Part shown: piece after piece, positions 52,448-61,228 of the stretch
How the letters are laid out: every line of letters starts with the position of its first letter
How positions within the stretch are numbered: the first letter of the stretch is position 1
Source: an uncultured Collinsella sp.
GTDB lineage: Bacteria; Actinomycetota; Coriobacteriia; Coriobacteriales; Coriobacteriaceae
Length of the DNA stretch: 64,000 bases
Direction of reading: 5' to 3'
Assembly: GCA_900541145.1 (NCBI GenBank)
Contig: UQIH01000006.1
Coordinates: forward strand, 34,331-98,330
Made by a program: the position numbers and the translations under genes
The notes under the pieces: generated by a model
What the model was told of the DNA's origin: nothing
Seen by the model: the letters and a program-made list of their open reading frames with translations, nothing else
Database searches by the model: none

Positions 52448-52588
52448 GCAGCTTGCCTTTCATTTCCCCAGTTCGGATTGACAAAACTGTCCGTATGTTA
52501 TCGCATCTTTTTACCGAGACCAAACTCTATACATAAGAAACAGGCTCTCCTGTAAAAATGTCGGAAGCAATCGTAAAATTGCACAACA

Positions 52589-52617
52589 ACGCCGCACCCG
52601 AAAGTCAAATGCGGCGT
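52589..52617 (-). terminator. Terminator after the PhoR-like gene
   Basis: ACGCCGCA and TGCGGCGT pair over eight bases with a 13-base loop, followed on the minus strand by TGTTGTGC. Confidence 0.55.
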
Positions 52618-52642
52618 CTGCATCAATATCTATGTTGTATCG

Positions 52643-54067
52643 CTATGCGAATGGCTCGTCCTGCTGTATGGGAAACGTCACCGTAATGGTGGTTCCCACG
52701 CCCAACTCGCTCGACAAATCGAGCGTGGCGTGATGATACAGAGCCGCATGCTTGACAATGGCAAGCCCCAGGCCGGTTCCGCCGCGTGCTTTGGACCTAC
52801 TCTTGTCCACGCGATAGAACCGCTCAAATACCTTGCCCTGTTCTTCAGGCGCGATACCGATTCCCGTGTCGGCGACCGCAAGGAACGGATGGCCTTCGTC
52901 GTTGGTGCCGCACTGCAGCGTAACCGTACCGCCGGGTCGATTGTAGCGGATGGCGTTGCTTGCCAAATTATAAATGAGCTCGTCGATCAAGCGCGACACG
53001 CCCTTGATGACCACAGGCTTGGCCTCATGACTTATCGTCACATTCGCCTGACGGGCGACCTGTTCAAGACGCTGCTCAACCGCGTAGATGGCACGCGAGA
53101 GCTCAATAGGCTCCGTGGACCCAATGGGCACCGCCTCGCCCTCAGTTGCACGCTCGGCCTCGTCCAAGTTAGACAGCGTAAGGATGTCGTTGACAAGCGC
53201 CGCCAAACGGCCCGCCTCACGATAGATGCGACCGCCAAAGTTGCGCAGGTCGTCCTCGCCCTCGACCATGCCGTTTGCGATGAGCTCGGCATAGCCCGAA
53301 ATCGCCGTAAGCGGCGTCTTGAGCTCATGGGTGATATTCGCCGTGAACTCGCGGCGCATACGATCGTTGTCCGCCAGCACCGCCATTTGGCGCTTGAGTT
53401 CCTGGCGCTGCGACTCGATACGCTCAAGCATGGGGACCATCTCGGCATAGGCGTGCTCATAGCTACGGCGTGGGTGGTCCAAATCCACCTCTTGCAACGG
53501 CGCGATGATGGCACGGGACTCGCGGCGCGCCATAAAAAACGAGAGTACCGCGCCCGCTGCTGCGATAAGCAGCATCGGCGCCACCATCGACAGCAAAATC
53601 GCTGCAACGCCAGGCTGGGCCTGCGCCAAGCGGACAACCTGGCCGTTATCAAGGGCGACGGCGCGATACAGCATAATCTCGTCGAGCGTAGAGCTTGCGC
53701 GCTCCGCGGAACCCGAACCATTCTCAAAGGCCTCGATGACCTCGGGGCGATCGCCATGGTTGGGCAGTGTGGAAGGCGACGCCTCGTTGTCGTAGGCAAC
53801 CGATCCATCCTTGTTAATCAGCGTGATGCGCAAGTCCTCGCGATCAAGGCTACGCAAGAACGGGATGGGCTCCTGCTGCTCGTCGAGGGCGGCAGCAATG
53901 AGCTCGGTTTCCTGCGCCAGATTGGCACTCGTGGCATCCGCCAAGGTGTTTTGCACAAAGAACGCACCCAGCACCGTAAACGCCACGATAACCGCCATGG
54001 CGCAGACAAAGATCGTCACAAAAACGCGGTGCGACAGCGTATGTTTTCCCTGGGGGGCGAAGACCAC
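52643..54067 (-). CDS. PhoR-like sensor histidine kinase
   Basis: 474 residues. Two membrane helices (residues about 15-38 and 160-180) enclose an extracytoplasmic sensor of about 120 residues. The kinase core has the H box FTANITHELKTPLTAISGYAE, N box NLASNAIRYNRPGG, G1 VADTGIGIAPEE and G2 GGTGLGLAIVKH. It starts at a GTG with GGAGGAG upstream, four bases after the PhoB-like gene. Its link to phosphate rests on the neighbour pstB. Confidence 0.9.
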   Translation of the reverse strand: MVFAPQGKHTLSHRVFVTIFVCAMAVIVAFTVLGAFFVQNTLADATSANLAQETELIAAALDEQQEPIPFLRSLDREDLRITLINKDGSVAYDNEASPSTLPNHGDRPEVIEAFENGSGSAERASSTLDEIMLYRAVALDNGQVVRLAQAQPGVAAILLSMVAPMLLIAAAGAVLSFFMARRESRAIIAPLQEVDLDHPRRSYEHAYAEMVPMLERIESQRQELKRQMAVLADNDRMRREFTANITHELKTPLTAISGYAELIANGMVEGEDDLRNFGGRIYREAGRLAALVNDILTLSNLDEAERATEGEAVPIGSTEPIELSRAIYAVEQRLEQVARQANVTISHEAKPVVIKGVSRLIDELIYNLASNAIRYNRPGGTVTLQCGTNDEGHPFLAVADTGIGIAPEEQGKVFERFYRVDKSRSKARGGTGLGLAIVKHAALYHHATLDLSSELGVGTTITVTFPIQQDEPFA

Positions 54068-54070
54068 GGG

Positions 54071-54799
54071 TTACTCCTCCGATGCGGTGGCCGCGGTGAC
54101 GTCACCTTCGGCACCATCGCCGGCAGAAGGCTCGGCCAAGCGGTAGCCCACGCCGCGCACGGTCTCGATGGCGCTGGCATGCTCGCCCAGTTTTTGGCGA
54201 AGCGTCTGCACGTGCACGTCAACGGTGCGCGAACCGCCGTCGAAGTCCCAGCCCCACACGCTCTGCAGCAACGACTCGCGGGTAAAGACCACGCCGGGCT
54301 TGCGCATGAGGTACTCGAGCAGGTCGAACTCGCGCAGGGTGAGCTTAAGCGGCTCGCCGGCAACGGTCACCTCGCGATGGCTGGGCGAGAGCACAATGTC
54401 GCCCACGCTGAGCACATCGCTTGCCTGCTTGACCATGCCGCCGCGACGCAGCAGTGCGCGGCAGCGGCTGGCGAGCTCCATGAGCGAGAAGGGTTTAGTC
54501 AGGTAATCGTCGGCACCGCCATCGAGCGCCATCACCTTGTCGAGCTCGGTATCCTTGGCGGTAAGCATCATGATGGGCACCGTCGCCGTCAGGCGATCGG
54601 CACGCAGGCGACGCATAATCGCCAAGCCATCGGTATCGGGCAGCATGATGTCGAGCAGGACAGCATCGGGTACCCGTCGCGCCACGGCGGCCTTAAACTC
54701 GCCGTCGCACGAAAAGCCCTCGGCCTCGATTCCCTGCTTGCGCAGCGCATAGACCGTCAAATCCCTGATGTTGTCATCGTCCTCGACGTAATAGATCAT
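54071..54799 (-). CDS. PhoB-like response regulator
   Basis: 242 residues, OmpR/PhoB family. The receiver has the acidic pair in VEDDDNI, phosphorylated Asp in LLDIMLPDTDG and Lys in YLTKPF. The winged helix is LTLREFDLLEYLMRKPGVVFTRESLLQSVWGWDF. The ATG at 54799 has AAAGGGG upstream. It lies between pstB and its kinase, giving pstB-phoB-phoR; the tail of 20 Ala/Gly/Glu-rich residues is unusual. Confidence 0.92.
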   Translation of the reverse strand: MIYYVEDDDNIRDLTVYALRKQGIEAEGFSCDGEFKAAVARRVPDAVLLDIMLPDTDGLAIMRRLRADRLTATVPIMMLTAKDTELDKVMALDGGADDYLTKPFSLMELASRCRALLRRGGMVKQASDVLSVGDIVLSPSHREVTVAGEPLKLTLREFDLLEYLMRKPGVVFTRESLLQSVWGWDFDGGSRTVDVHVQTLRQKLGEHASAIETVRGVGYRLAEPSAGDGAEGDVTAATASEE

Positions 54800-54863
54800 G
54801 TTGAACCCCTTTGCGGCCGACATGACCGCATCTTAACCCTAAAGGTGCCTATACTAGATGGTA

Positions 54864-55739
54864 TCAGCCAAAACGCCCCGTCAAATAATCCGCCGTGCGC
54901 GGATCGGTCGGATTCTTGAAGAGTTGCGCGGTGGGCGCGTGCTCCACCAGCTCACCCAGCAAAAAGAATGCGACCGAATCGGAGATACGCGCCGCCTGCT
55001 GCATATTGTGCGTAACGACCACGAGCGTGCAGGTCTCTTTGAGCTCACAGGCCAGCTGCTCCACCACCAGCGTCGACACGGGGTCGAGTGCCGAGGTCGG
55101 CTCGTCCATCAGCAGAATGTCGGGCTGCACGGCCAGCGCGCGGGCGATGCACAGACGCTGCTGCTGGCCGCCCGAAAGACCCAGACCCGACTCTTTGAGC
55201 TTGTCCTTGACCTCATCCCATAGCGCAGCGCGACGAAGGGAGTCCTCGACCAGCTCGTCGAGCACGACGCGGTCGCGCACACCCATACCGCGCGGCCCAT
55301 AGGCGACGTTGTCGTAGATGCTCATGGGAAACGGGTTGGGGCGCTGGAACACCATGCCCACGCGCTGGCGCAAACGGCAGATGTCGTAATCGCCCAGGAT
55401 ATCTTGACCATCGAGCGCAATCTTGCCCTCGATACGGCAATCCTTGATGCCGTCGTTCATGCGGTTAAAGCAGCGCAGCAACGTGGACTTTCCGCAGCCC
55501 GAAGGCCCGATAAATGAGGTGATCTGCTTGTCGCGGATCTTGATATTCACGTCCTTGAGCGCATGATGGTCGCCATAGAACAGGTCGAGGCCCTCGACGT
55601 CGATGCGCGTCGGCGAGGCGGCAAGATCCTCTGCCGTGGGGCGAGTCGCATCCCCAACCTCGCGCTCGTGCGCGGCCTCGGCCTGCGCTTCCATGAGTTC
55701 TTCAAGCTCCGTGGGCTCCACAGCCGCAGCAGCCGTCAT
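54864..55739 (-). CDS. pstB: PstB, phosphate ABC transporter ATP-binding protein
   Basis: 291 residues. Walker A is GPSGCGKSTLLR, the family-specific MVFQRPNPFPMSIYDNVAYGPR follows, signature LSGGQQQRLCIARALA, Walker B ILLMDEPTSALDP and switch VVTHNMQQAARISD. About 45 acidic residues precede the usual start. The ATG at 55739 has GGAGGT at seven bases. The permease and binding-protein genes (pstSCA) are not next to it; upstream lies the VanS-like kinase gene. Confidence 0.95.
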   Translation of the reverse strand: MTAAAAVEPTELEELMEAQAEAAHEREVGDATRPTAEDLAASPTRIDVEGLDLFYGDHHALKDVNIKIRDKQITSFIGPSGCGKSTLLRCFNRMNDGIKDCRIEGKIALDGQDILGDYDICRLRQRVGMVFQRPNPFPMSIYDNVAYGPRGMGVRDRVVLDELVEDSLRRAALWDEVKDKLKESGLGLSGGQQQRLCIARALAVQPDILLMDEPTSALDPVSTLVVEQLACELKETCTLVVVTHNMQQAARISDSVAFFLLGELVEHAPTAQLFKNPTDPRTADYLTGRFG

Positions 55740-55842
55740 ACCGCATACCTCCACATCGATATCAATTCAGCAGTATCGATAGTAGAAATCGCGACTCATA
55801 CGCACGTGAGCGCATTGTCAGGTGTTTGTAAGGGCTTCTACG

Positions 55843-57081
55843 CTACGCAGCGGGCAACTCGATGGTAAAGACGGTATGCTCGGGCGTCGATTCGCACGCG
55901 ATGGTACCGCCATGTGCCCCAACAATCTCCTTGGCGATGGCGAGGCCCAGCCCAGCGCCGCCGCGATTGGTCGCACGCGCTGCATCCAGGCGATAGAACT
56001 TCTCAAAGATCACCTTGAGCTTTGGCTCAGGGATCGGATCGCCCTGGTTCACAAATCGTACGCGTACGCCACCGTCACCCAAACGCCTGGCCTCGATCGT
56101 GATAGTCGAGCCTTCATAGCTATAGGCAACGGCGTTTTTCATGATGTTGTTGAATACGCGAGCCATCTTGTCGCCGTCCACGAGCACCGTCAGGTCCTCG
56201 CAGATATCAACCTGGGCTTCCTTGTGCTGTTCGTTGAGAATGGGATAGAACTCATCGGCCACCTGCGCCAGCAATAGCCCCAAATCGACGTAGGCGCGGG
56301 TGAGCACGATATCGTGGAAATCAAAACGCGTGATGTCGAAGAACTCCTCGATGAGCGCGTCGAGCCGGTGGGCCTTGTCGAGTGCCACGCCCGTAAAGCG
56401 CGTGCGCTGCTCAAGCGGCAAATCGGGAGCCTCCTGCAAGAGCGAAAGATAGCCCACCACGCTGGCGAGCGGCGTACGCAAGTCGTGCGCCAGGTACGTA
56501 ACCAGGTCATCTTTGCGATGCGATTCGTCGCGCAGGGCCTGTTGAACCTTACGCTCGCAATCGCGCGCCCGGTTGAGCGCACCCTCGGCCTCGAGAAAGT
56601 CGCCGTCGATGGTATCCCACGTATCGGGGTTATCGATCAGACGGTCCTGAATACGGGCGGCGATCACGCGGTCGGCATTCTGCTCGCCTTGCTCATAACC
56701 CTGGTAATACAGGGCACGCCCGCAAAAGAACAGGACGCACACGGCGAGCGCTAGCACAAAGCCGAGCATGTTGAACACAAAGGCGGCATCAAAGAACACG
56801 GGCTCGCCAATACCGCCAAGCGCCATGGCCCCGATCGCCAGCGTAATTGTCCACGCGGCACCGCCAATTACCACGCAGCGGCGAACGATTTCGAATCGAT
56901 CGATCAGCAAAAAGCCAATGAGCAAAACTGCCAGGATGCCAACGATATTGTCAATGCCAATGAGTAGCAGACCCAGCAAAAAGAGCAGCACCGTCGCAAG
57001 CGCGCGGTTGTCGACGACCGCCCTTATGTAATCAAAGAGTCGATCGGGCACCTCGAATACCCGCCTATCGTCTTTTGTCAT
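55843..57081 (-). CDS. VanS-like sensor histidine kinase
   Basis: 412 residues. Four predicted membrane segments in the first 140 residues differ from the two of VanS. The kinase core, however, is very like VanS: DDLVTYLAHDLRTPLASVVG, LDKAHRLDALIEEFFDITRF, DKMARVFNNIMKNAVAYSYE, KVIFEKFYRLDAARATNRGG and AGLGLAIAKEIVGAHGG. It probably senses envelope stress. The ATG at 57081 has GGGGA upstream, and the gene follows its regulator by 25 bases. Confidence 0.88.
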   Translation of the reverse strand: MTKDDRRVFEVPDRLFDYIRAVVDNRALATVLLFLLGLLLIGIDNIVGILAVLLIGFLLIDRFEIVRRCVVIGGAAWTITLAIGAMALGGIGEPVFFDAAFVFNMLGFVLALAVCVLFFCGRALYYQGYEQGEQNADRVIAARIQDRLIDNPDTWDTIDGDFLEAEGALNRARDCERKVQQALRDESHRKDDLVTYLAHDLRTPLASVVGYLSLLQEAPDLPLEQRTRFTGVALDKAHRLDALIEEFFDITRFDFHDIVLTRAYVDLGLLLAQVADEFYPILNEQHKEAQVDICEDLTVLVDGDKMARVFNNIMKNAVAYSYEGSTITIEARRLGDGGVRVRFVNQGDPIPEPKLKVIFEKFYRLDAARATNRGGAGLGLAIAKEIVGAHGGTIACESTPEHTVFTIELPAA

Positions 57082-57106
57082 ATTCACTTCCCCACCACCA
57101 AAGGCG

Positions 57107-57802
57107 TTATTCGATTATGTAGCCGACGCCCCAGACGTTTTTGATAAAGCGCGGCTTTTGAGCATCGTCGCCGATCTTTTCGCGCAGATGGCGGATGTGC
57201 ACCATCACCGTATTGTTGGACCCGGGCATAAAGTCCTCGTTCCACACTGCGCGGAACAGGTCCCCCACGGCCACCACGCTGCCACGGTGCTCGACCAGAT
57301 ACAGCAAGATGGAATACTCGATGGGCGTGAGGCGCACCGGTGCACCGTCCACCGTCACACAACGAGCGTCGCGGTTGATCTCGAGGCCGTCGAGCTGGAT
57401 GGTCGGCGACTCGACCGCCTGTGCGCGGCTGCCGTAGCTAGTGTAACGACGGAGCTGAGCATGAACGCGTGCTATGAGCTCCAGCGGACGGAACGGCTTG
57501 ACCACGTAATCGTCTGCGCCCAGCGAGAGACCCTCGATCTTATCCTGCTGGGCATCGCGCGCCGTCAGCATAATAACGGGATAGGTATGGCCAGCGCGGA
57601 TGGTGCGCAGCAGCTCAAAGCCGTCGATATCGGGCAGCATGACGTCCAGCAGCGCCAGATCAAACTCCTGCTCCAAAATCGCCTTGGCAGCATCTGCTCC
57701 GCTATAGGCAATCTGAACATCAAAGCCCTCTTTTGTAAGGTAGATACCAACCAGGTCGGCGATGGCCCTCTCGTCATCAACTACCAAAATGCGCTCGTTC
57801 AT
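57107..57802 (-). CDS. VanR-like response regulator
   Basis: 231 residues of the OmpR family. Receiver residues are VVDDERAI, LLDVMLPDIDG and YVVKPFRPLELIARVHAQLRRY; the DNA-binding half ends NTVMVHIRHLREKIGDDAQK and VWGVGYIIE, closely like VanR. It is divergent from the D,D-carboxypeptidase gene at 58005. GAGAGGAGC precedes the ATG. vanH, vanA and vanX are absent, so this is not a glycopeptide resistance operon. Confidence 0.9.
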   Translation of the reverse strand: MNERILVVDDERAIADLVGIYLTKEGFDVQIAYSGADAAKAILEQEFDLALLDVMLPDIDGFELLRTIRAGHTYPVIMLTARDAQQDKIEGLSLGADDYVVKPFRPLELIARVHAQLRRYTSYGSRAQAVESPTIQLDGLEINRDARCVTVDGAPVRLTPIEYSILLYLVEHRGSVVAVGDLFRAVWNEDFMPGSNNTVMVHIRHLREKIGDDAQKPRFIKNVWGVGYIIE

Positions 57803-57867
57803 GCGTGCTCCTCTCGCGCTCCATTATGCCCGAGGCAGCACGCGCCACACGCAACAAGCGTGGGCGA

Positions 57868-57883
57868 TTAAGTCGACCTTAAG
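57868..57883. promoter_or_regulatory. TTAAG direct repeat between vanR-like gene and carboxypeptidase
   Basis: TTAAG occurs at 57868 and 57879, an 11-base period typical of OmpR/PhoB-class binding sites. It lies 120 bases before the carboxypeptidase start and 65 bases before the regulator start. Confidence 0.4.
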
Positions 57884-58004
57884 CACCTATGTGTCCGTTC
57901 GGGCGCAGACATGGGCCGCGCACGCCCGCGCACTGATTGTCCGCGCCGGTAAACGATATACTTTGAACTCTGAAGAGACCATCCCGTCGAAAGCGAAATC
58001 TGTG

Positions 58005-59342
58005 ATGACCCTTAGCTCTCTTGTAAAGCGCTCCGTGCAACTGACCGCCGGCATTGCCTGCGCTCTCGCCCTTGCTGCCGGCGTGCCGTCTATCGCCAAT
58101 GCCCAGGTGCTTACGACCGATATCGTTTGCGGTAAGACCGCCGACGCCCGCGGCATCACGGCTGATAATCTGCCCGATATCGATGCGACCAACGCCATCG
58201 TCATGAGCAAGAACGGTTCCGTCTATTACGCCCGCAGTGCCGACGAGCAGGTCAAGATCGCCTCAATCACCAAGGTCATGACCGCAATCTTGACCATCGA
58301 GAACTGCAAGATGGATGAGAAGGTCACGGTGAGCAACGCCGCGGCAACCGTGGGCAATTCGACCGCCGGCTTGCTCAAAGGCGACGAGCTCACAGTGGAA
58401 CAGGCCCTGCGCGGCCTGATGATTCCCTCGGGCAATGACGCCGCCATCGTGCTTGCCGAGCATGTGGGCAAAAAGATCGACCCCAAGACCAAAGATGCCG
58501 AGGCCACGTTTGTCAAGGCCATGAACGAGCGCGCTAAAGAGCTCGGCTGCACGGGAACGCTTTTTGAGAATCCGCACGGTCTGGACTTTGATGAGTGGGC
58601 CGGCAACATGCACTCGACCGCGCACGATGCGGCCCTGATGATGCAGGAAGCAATGAAGAGCGATACGTTCCGCGAGATCGTGGCGAGCGATGATTCCTGG
58701 ATTGAGGTTACGGGCGCCGACGGCTCCGACCACTCACATTCCATGGATACGCACAACGAGCTGCTGGGGCAGGACGGCAATATCGGCGGCAAGACCGGCA
58801 CTACCGACGATGCCGGCTACTGCTTTACGGCAGCCTACGACCGCGATGGCGACGAGACCTATACCGTCGTTTTGAACTCCAGCACCAACGACCAGCGCTT
58901 TGCCGACACCGCCACCCTTGCCAACTGGTACTACGGCCACAAGGTGACGGTTGCAATCGCCAACACGCAAGAAAAGACCGCCAACGGCAATCCGCTCATC
59001 GCGCGCATAAGCCAGACCGACTGGACGGACAAGACGATCGACGCCACACTCGCCGACCCCACGGCGCAAGCGACCGTGTTTTCCCTTGCCGGCGAGGTGA
59101 CCGAAAAGGTTAGCCACGACGATCTTTCGGGCACGGTGCATGTGGGCGACAAGGTGGGCAGCGTTACGCTCAAGCAGGACGGCACCAAAATCGCCGTTAT
59201 GGACCTGGTTGCCGACGAGGAAGGGGCAGGGCCGAATCCCATTGAGTGGCTGCTCGTGAAGCTCGATCGCTTGGGCCGCCGCATCGACAACCGCCCGCTC
59301 ACAGCCGAGAGCGAGACCGTAGCCAAGGCACCCGAGGTGTAA
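58005..59342 (+). CDS. D-alanyl-D-alanine carboxypeptidase (PBP5/DacA type)
   Basis: 445-residue penicillin-binding protein that trims the terminal D-Ala of peptidoglycan stem peptides. The signal peptide ends IANA (cleavage near residue 34). Active-site motifs are SITK (nucleophile Ser), SGN and KTGTTDDAGYCF. A C-terminal domain of about 130 residues (VTVAIANTQEKTANGN onward) and a charged tail follow. The ATG at 58005 follows a weak ribosome site. A TATACT -10-like box lies near 57957. It is divergent from the VanR/VanS-like pair, which may control it. Confidence 0.93.
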   Translation: MTLSSLVKRSVQLTAGIACALALAAGVPSIANAQVLTTDIVCGKTADARGITADNLPDIDATNAIVMSKNGSVYYARSADEQVKIASITKVMTAILTIENCKMDEKVTVSNAAATVGNSTAGLLKGDELTVEQALRGLMIPSGNDAAIVLAEHVGKKIDPKTKDAEATFVKAMNERAKELGCTGTLFENPHGLDFDEWAGNMHSTAHDAALMMQEAMKSDTFREIVASDDSWIEVTGADGSDHSHSMDTHNELLGQDGNIGGKTGTTDDAGYCFTAAYDRDGDETYTVVLNSSTNDQRFADTATLANWYYGHKVTVAIANTQEKTANGNPLIARISQTDWTDKTIDATLADPTAQATVFSLAGEVTEKVSHDDLSGTVHVGDKVGSVTLKQDGTKIAVMDLVADEEGAGPNPIEWLLVKLDRLGRRIDNRPLTAESETVAKAPEV

Positions 59343-59366
59343 GGTCGAAGAACAATACACTCGCTG

Positions 59367-59399
59367 AAAGGAGGCGTCCAACGGGGCGCCTCCTTTTTT
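59367..59399 (+). terminator. Terminator of the carboxypeptidase gene
   Basis: AAAGGAGGCG and GCGCCTCCTTT pair, followed by TTTTTTG on the plus strand, 24 bases past the stop. Confidence 0.9.
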
Positions 59400-59401
59400 G
59401 A

Positions 59402-59491
59402 GGGTTCGAATCCCCAGTTAACATTCTCCTAATCAAAAAAGGGCCCTGAATGGGACCCTTCTTTCAATTCATACTGGCGGAGAGCTGGGGA
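59402..59491 (-). repeat. Duplicated tRNA-Ser 3' end with terminator (unit 0)
   Basis: Repeats, in the same order, the T-arm-like GGGTTCGAATCCCCAG (59402-59417), a terminator (59435-59464, AAAAAAGGGCCC...GGGACCCTTCTTT) and the 3' end of tRNA-Ser (59475-59491, TGGCGGAGAGCTGGGGA on the plus strand). The same order recurs at 59593-59682 beside the intact tRNA. The tRNA part is truncated at the T loop, so it is a remnant. Confidence 0.8.
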
Positions 59492-59592
59492 TGTCCGGGC
59501 ATGCTACGCATGCCCTCCGGCTTCAAAGCCTGGCGGCTTTTCGCCCACGGGCTACAAACGCTTTCGCGTTTGCTTAACGCCCGTGCCCTCTC
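59492..59592. repeat. GC-rich hairpin core linked to tRNA-Ser 3' end
   Basis: About 100 bases with stacked hairpins: GGGCATGC-TAC-GCATGCCC, GGCTT-CAAA-GCC, and CGGGC...AAACGC-TTTC-GCGTTT...GCCCG. A homologous core (CGGGCTA...AACGCT...CGCGTTTT...ACGCCCG) is at 63876-63970. No ORF. Confidence 0.65.
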
Positions 59593-59625
59593 GGGTTCGA
59601 ATCCCCAGCGCCCTTTCTCGATAAT

Positions 59626-59655
59626 AAAAAAGGGCCCCCGATGGGACCCTTCTTT
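59626..59655 (-). terminator. Terminator of tRNA-Ser
   Basis: AAAAAAGGGCCC...GGGACCCTTCTTT; on the minus strand GGGTCCC and GGGCCC pair and TTTTTTA follows, 10 bases past the tRNA CCA end. Confidence 0.8.
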
Positions 59656-59665
59656 AAAGTTAAAC

Positions 59666-59756
59666 TGGCGGAGAGCTGGGGATTCGAACCCCAGATGCCC
59701 TTTTGGGGCATACTCGCTTAGCAGGCGAGCACCTTCGGCCTCTCGGTCAGCTCTCC
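59666..59756 (-). tRNA. tRNA-Ser (anticodon GCU)
   Basis: 91-nucleotide class II tRNA. The acceptor stem GGAGAGC / GCTCTCC is perfect, followed by G73 and an encoded CCA. The anticodon stem-loop is CTCGC-CTGCTAA-GCGAG, giving GCU, which reads AGC and AGU serine codons. The long variable arm (TATGCCCC-AAAA-GGGCAT) is typical of tRNA-Ser, and the T arm is CTGGGGTTCGAATCCCCAG. Confidence 0.97.
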
Positions 59757-59824
59757 GTAACAGCCGTTCTATAGTAACCAAACAGTCGAGGATGGGCAAG
59801 AGGGAATTTGGAGCGATTCCATTT

Positions 59825-60907
59825 TTACCTTTCCCGCACCGCCTCCAACAAATAGTCGCGCATATACGGAATTGCAAACGAAACACAGCCATAGCCCGCA
59901 GGCTCAATCAACCCCGCATCGATGAGACGTTTACGATACGAGCCGACCTTGTTCGCCGGCAACCCCATCTTCTTGGCGATATCACCGTTGGCAATCTCAT
60001 CGCCCTCGCATTGAGCCATTGCCGCGAGATACTGAAACTGTCGCTCTGAAACCCTGCGCAGCGCCGGGGCAATCACCATAGCATTAAAGCTATCAAGAGC
60101 CGCTTGGATACCTTTACGCGCGGACCCTTCGTTCACGCTCTCCGCCCCGCTGCGCGCAGCAACCTGCCAAGCGTAATATCCGACCAACTGGACCATAAAG
60201 GGATAGCCTGCTGAAGCCTTTGTTAATAGCTCAGCGGCGTCTTCATCGAGCTCCTTGCCCGCTCGTCTCATTGTATCCTCAAGCGATCCACCGACTTCAA
60301 AATCGGAGAGACGAGTGAGTTCGATATGTTTTGCCCGCTGAAGGAAGGTAAGGGTATCATCAACCACCACGCCATCCACCGATGTTGGCAAGCCGGCGAA
60401 TGCAAAAGCGACATTCGCCCCTTGGCGAATCAAAAGCTGCATCTCATTGCCCAGCTCGCGCATTTCCTCAGTTGAGGCATCCTGAATCTCGTCGAGCGTA
60501 ATGAGCAGACCTCCGCGCTTCGCGGCATCGTACATTGCCTCGCCCAGATGAGATGCCGACTTCGATACCTCAACGGAGCCAAGGCTGACTCCTAGAATTG
60601 ATGGGGAAATCGACATTGACTCAAGACGAACATTTCGTTGTAGAGCCTCGAGGATTCTACTGCAAAAACCGGCATTCGAGGCGACGTCAACAACCTCGAA
60701 TCCTTTTTTTCGCGCAAGATCACCCAATGCATTGAGAAGCACCGTTTTACCTGTGCCTCGGACGCCCGAGATGCGCATGAGTCGATCGGGAGCACCAGGA
60801 CCATTCTCAAGGGCCTCGGCAAAATCATCCAAAACAGCGTCACGTCCGATAAGCTCAGGCGGATTCATGCCCGCCGTTGGCTTAAAGGGATTAATGGCTT
60901 TCGACAT
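59825..60907 (-). CDS. AAA ATPase with C-terminal winged helix
   Basis: 360 residues. After a leader with NPFKPTAGMNPPELIGRD, Walker A is RISGVRGTGKTVLLNAL (near residue 50), Walker B LLITLDEIQDAS (near 143), and sensor 1 FAFAGLP. The C-terminal 90 residues form a winged helix (YLAAMAQCEGDEIANGDIAKKMGLPANKVGSYRKRLIDAGLIE). The layout is that of Orc1/Cdc6-like and STAND-related ATPases of unknown role, found as single genes in many bacteria. The ATG has AGGAGGGTCGA in front. A tandem heptamer array lies just upstream of the start. It is not a known toxin or defence gene by motif. Confidence 0.85.
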   Translation of the reverse strand: MSKAINPFKPTAGMNPPELIGRDAVLDDFAEALENGPGAPDRLMRISGVRGTGKTVLLNALGDLARKKGFEVVDVASNAGFCSRILEALQRNVRLESMSISPSILGVSLGSVEVSKSASHLGEAMYDAAKRGGLLITLDEIQDASTEEMRELGNEMQLLIRQGANVAFAFAGLPTSVDGVVVDDTLTFLQRAKHIELTRLSDFEVGGSLEDTMRRAGKELDEDAAELLTKASAGYPFMVQLVGYYAWQVAARSGAESVNEGSARKGIQAALDSFNAMVIAPALRRVSERQFQYLAAMAQCEGDEIANGDIAKKMGLPANKVGSYRKRLIDAGLIEPAGYGCVSFAIPYMRDYLLEAVRER

Positions 60908-60926
60908 TCGACCCTCCTCTGCTAGT

Positions 60927-60980
60927 TTTAACAACTTTAACAAAGTTTAGCAACTTTAGCAGAGTTTAACAGGTTTAGCA
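60927..60980. promoter_or_regulatory. Array of six TTTARCA heptamers upstream of the ATPase gene
   Basis: TTTAACA or TTTAGCA starts at 60927, 60936, 60946, 60955, 60965 and 60974, that is at alternating 9 and 10 bases. On the minus strand it reads TGYTAAA repeats, 20 to 73 bases before the ATG, over the promoter. It looks like an operator array or iterons for the ATPase itself. The remaining gap to 61228 contains three TAATTCG copies and no gene. Confidence 0.65.
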
Positions 60981-61228
60981 GACCTAGCCGCTTTTGACCT
61001 TACCGGTCCTGCTGGAGCCACCCACTTGAGCAAATACAAATGGCTCCATTCAATTTGTCGGCAACCTGCTCGATACAGTAATTCGTACTTTAATTCGCTA
61101 CGACTTAATTCGTTATACCTTATCTATACGCAAATGTTCCCGGTACGCCGGCAGCAGTAGCCCCTTCGTTTTGTCGGCATGGTGAGCAAATGGGATGACA
61201 AGCGCGGTCCAGCCCTTCTATGCCGCCC

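Noticed and set aside
55843..59342. Glycopeptide resistance operon
   Set aside because: Only VanRS-like regulators are present; vanH, a D-Ala-D-Lac ligase and vanX are missing, and the carboxypeptidase is an ordinary serine type.
59475..59608. A second tRNA gene next to tRNA-Ser
   Set aside because: Only the 3' acceptor strand and part of the T arm are present; there is no anticodon arm or D arm.
61079..61112. Three TAATTCG copies as an operator array
   Set aside because: Spacing is irregular (12 and 15 bases) and no promoter or gene start is positioned by it.
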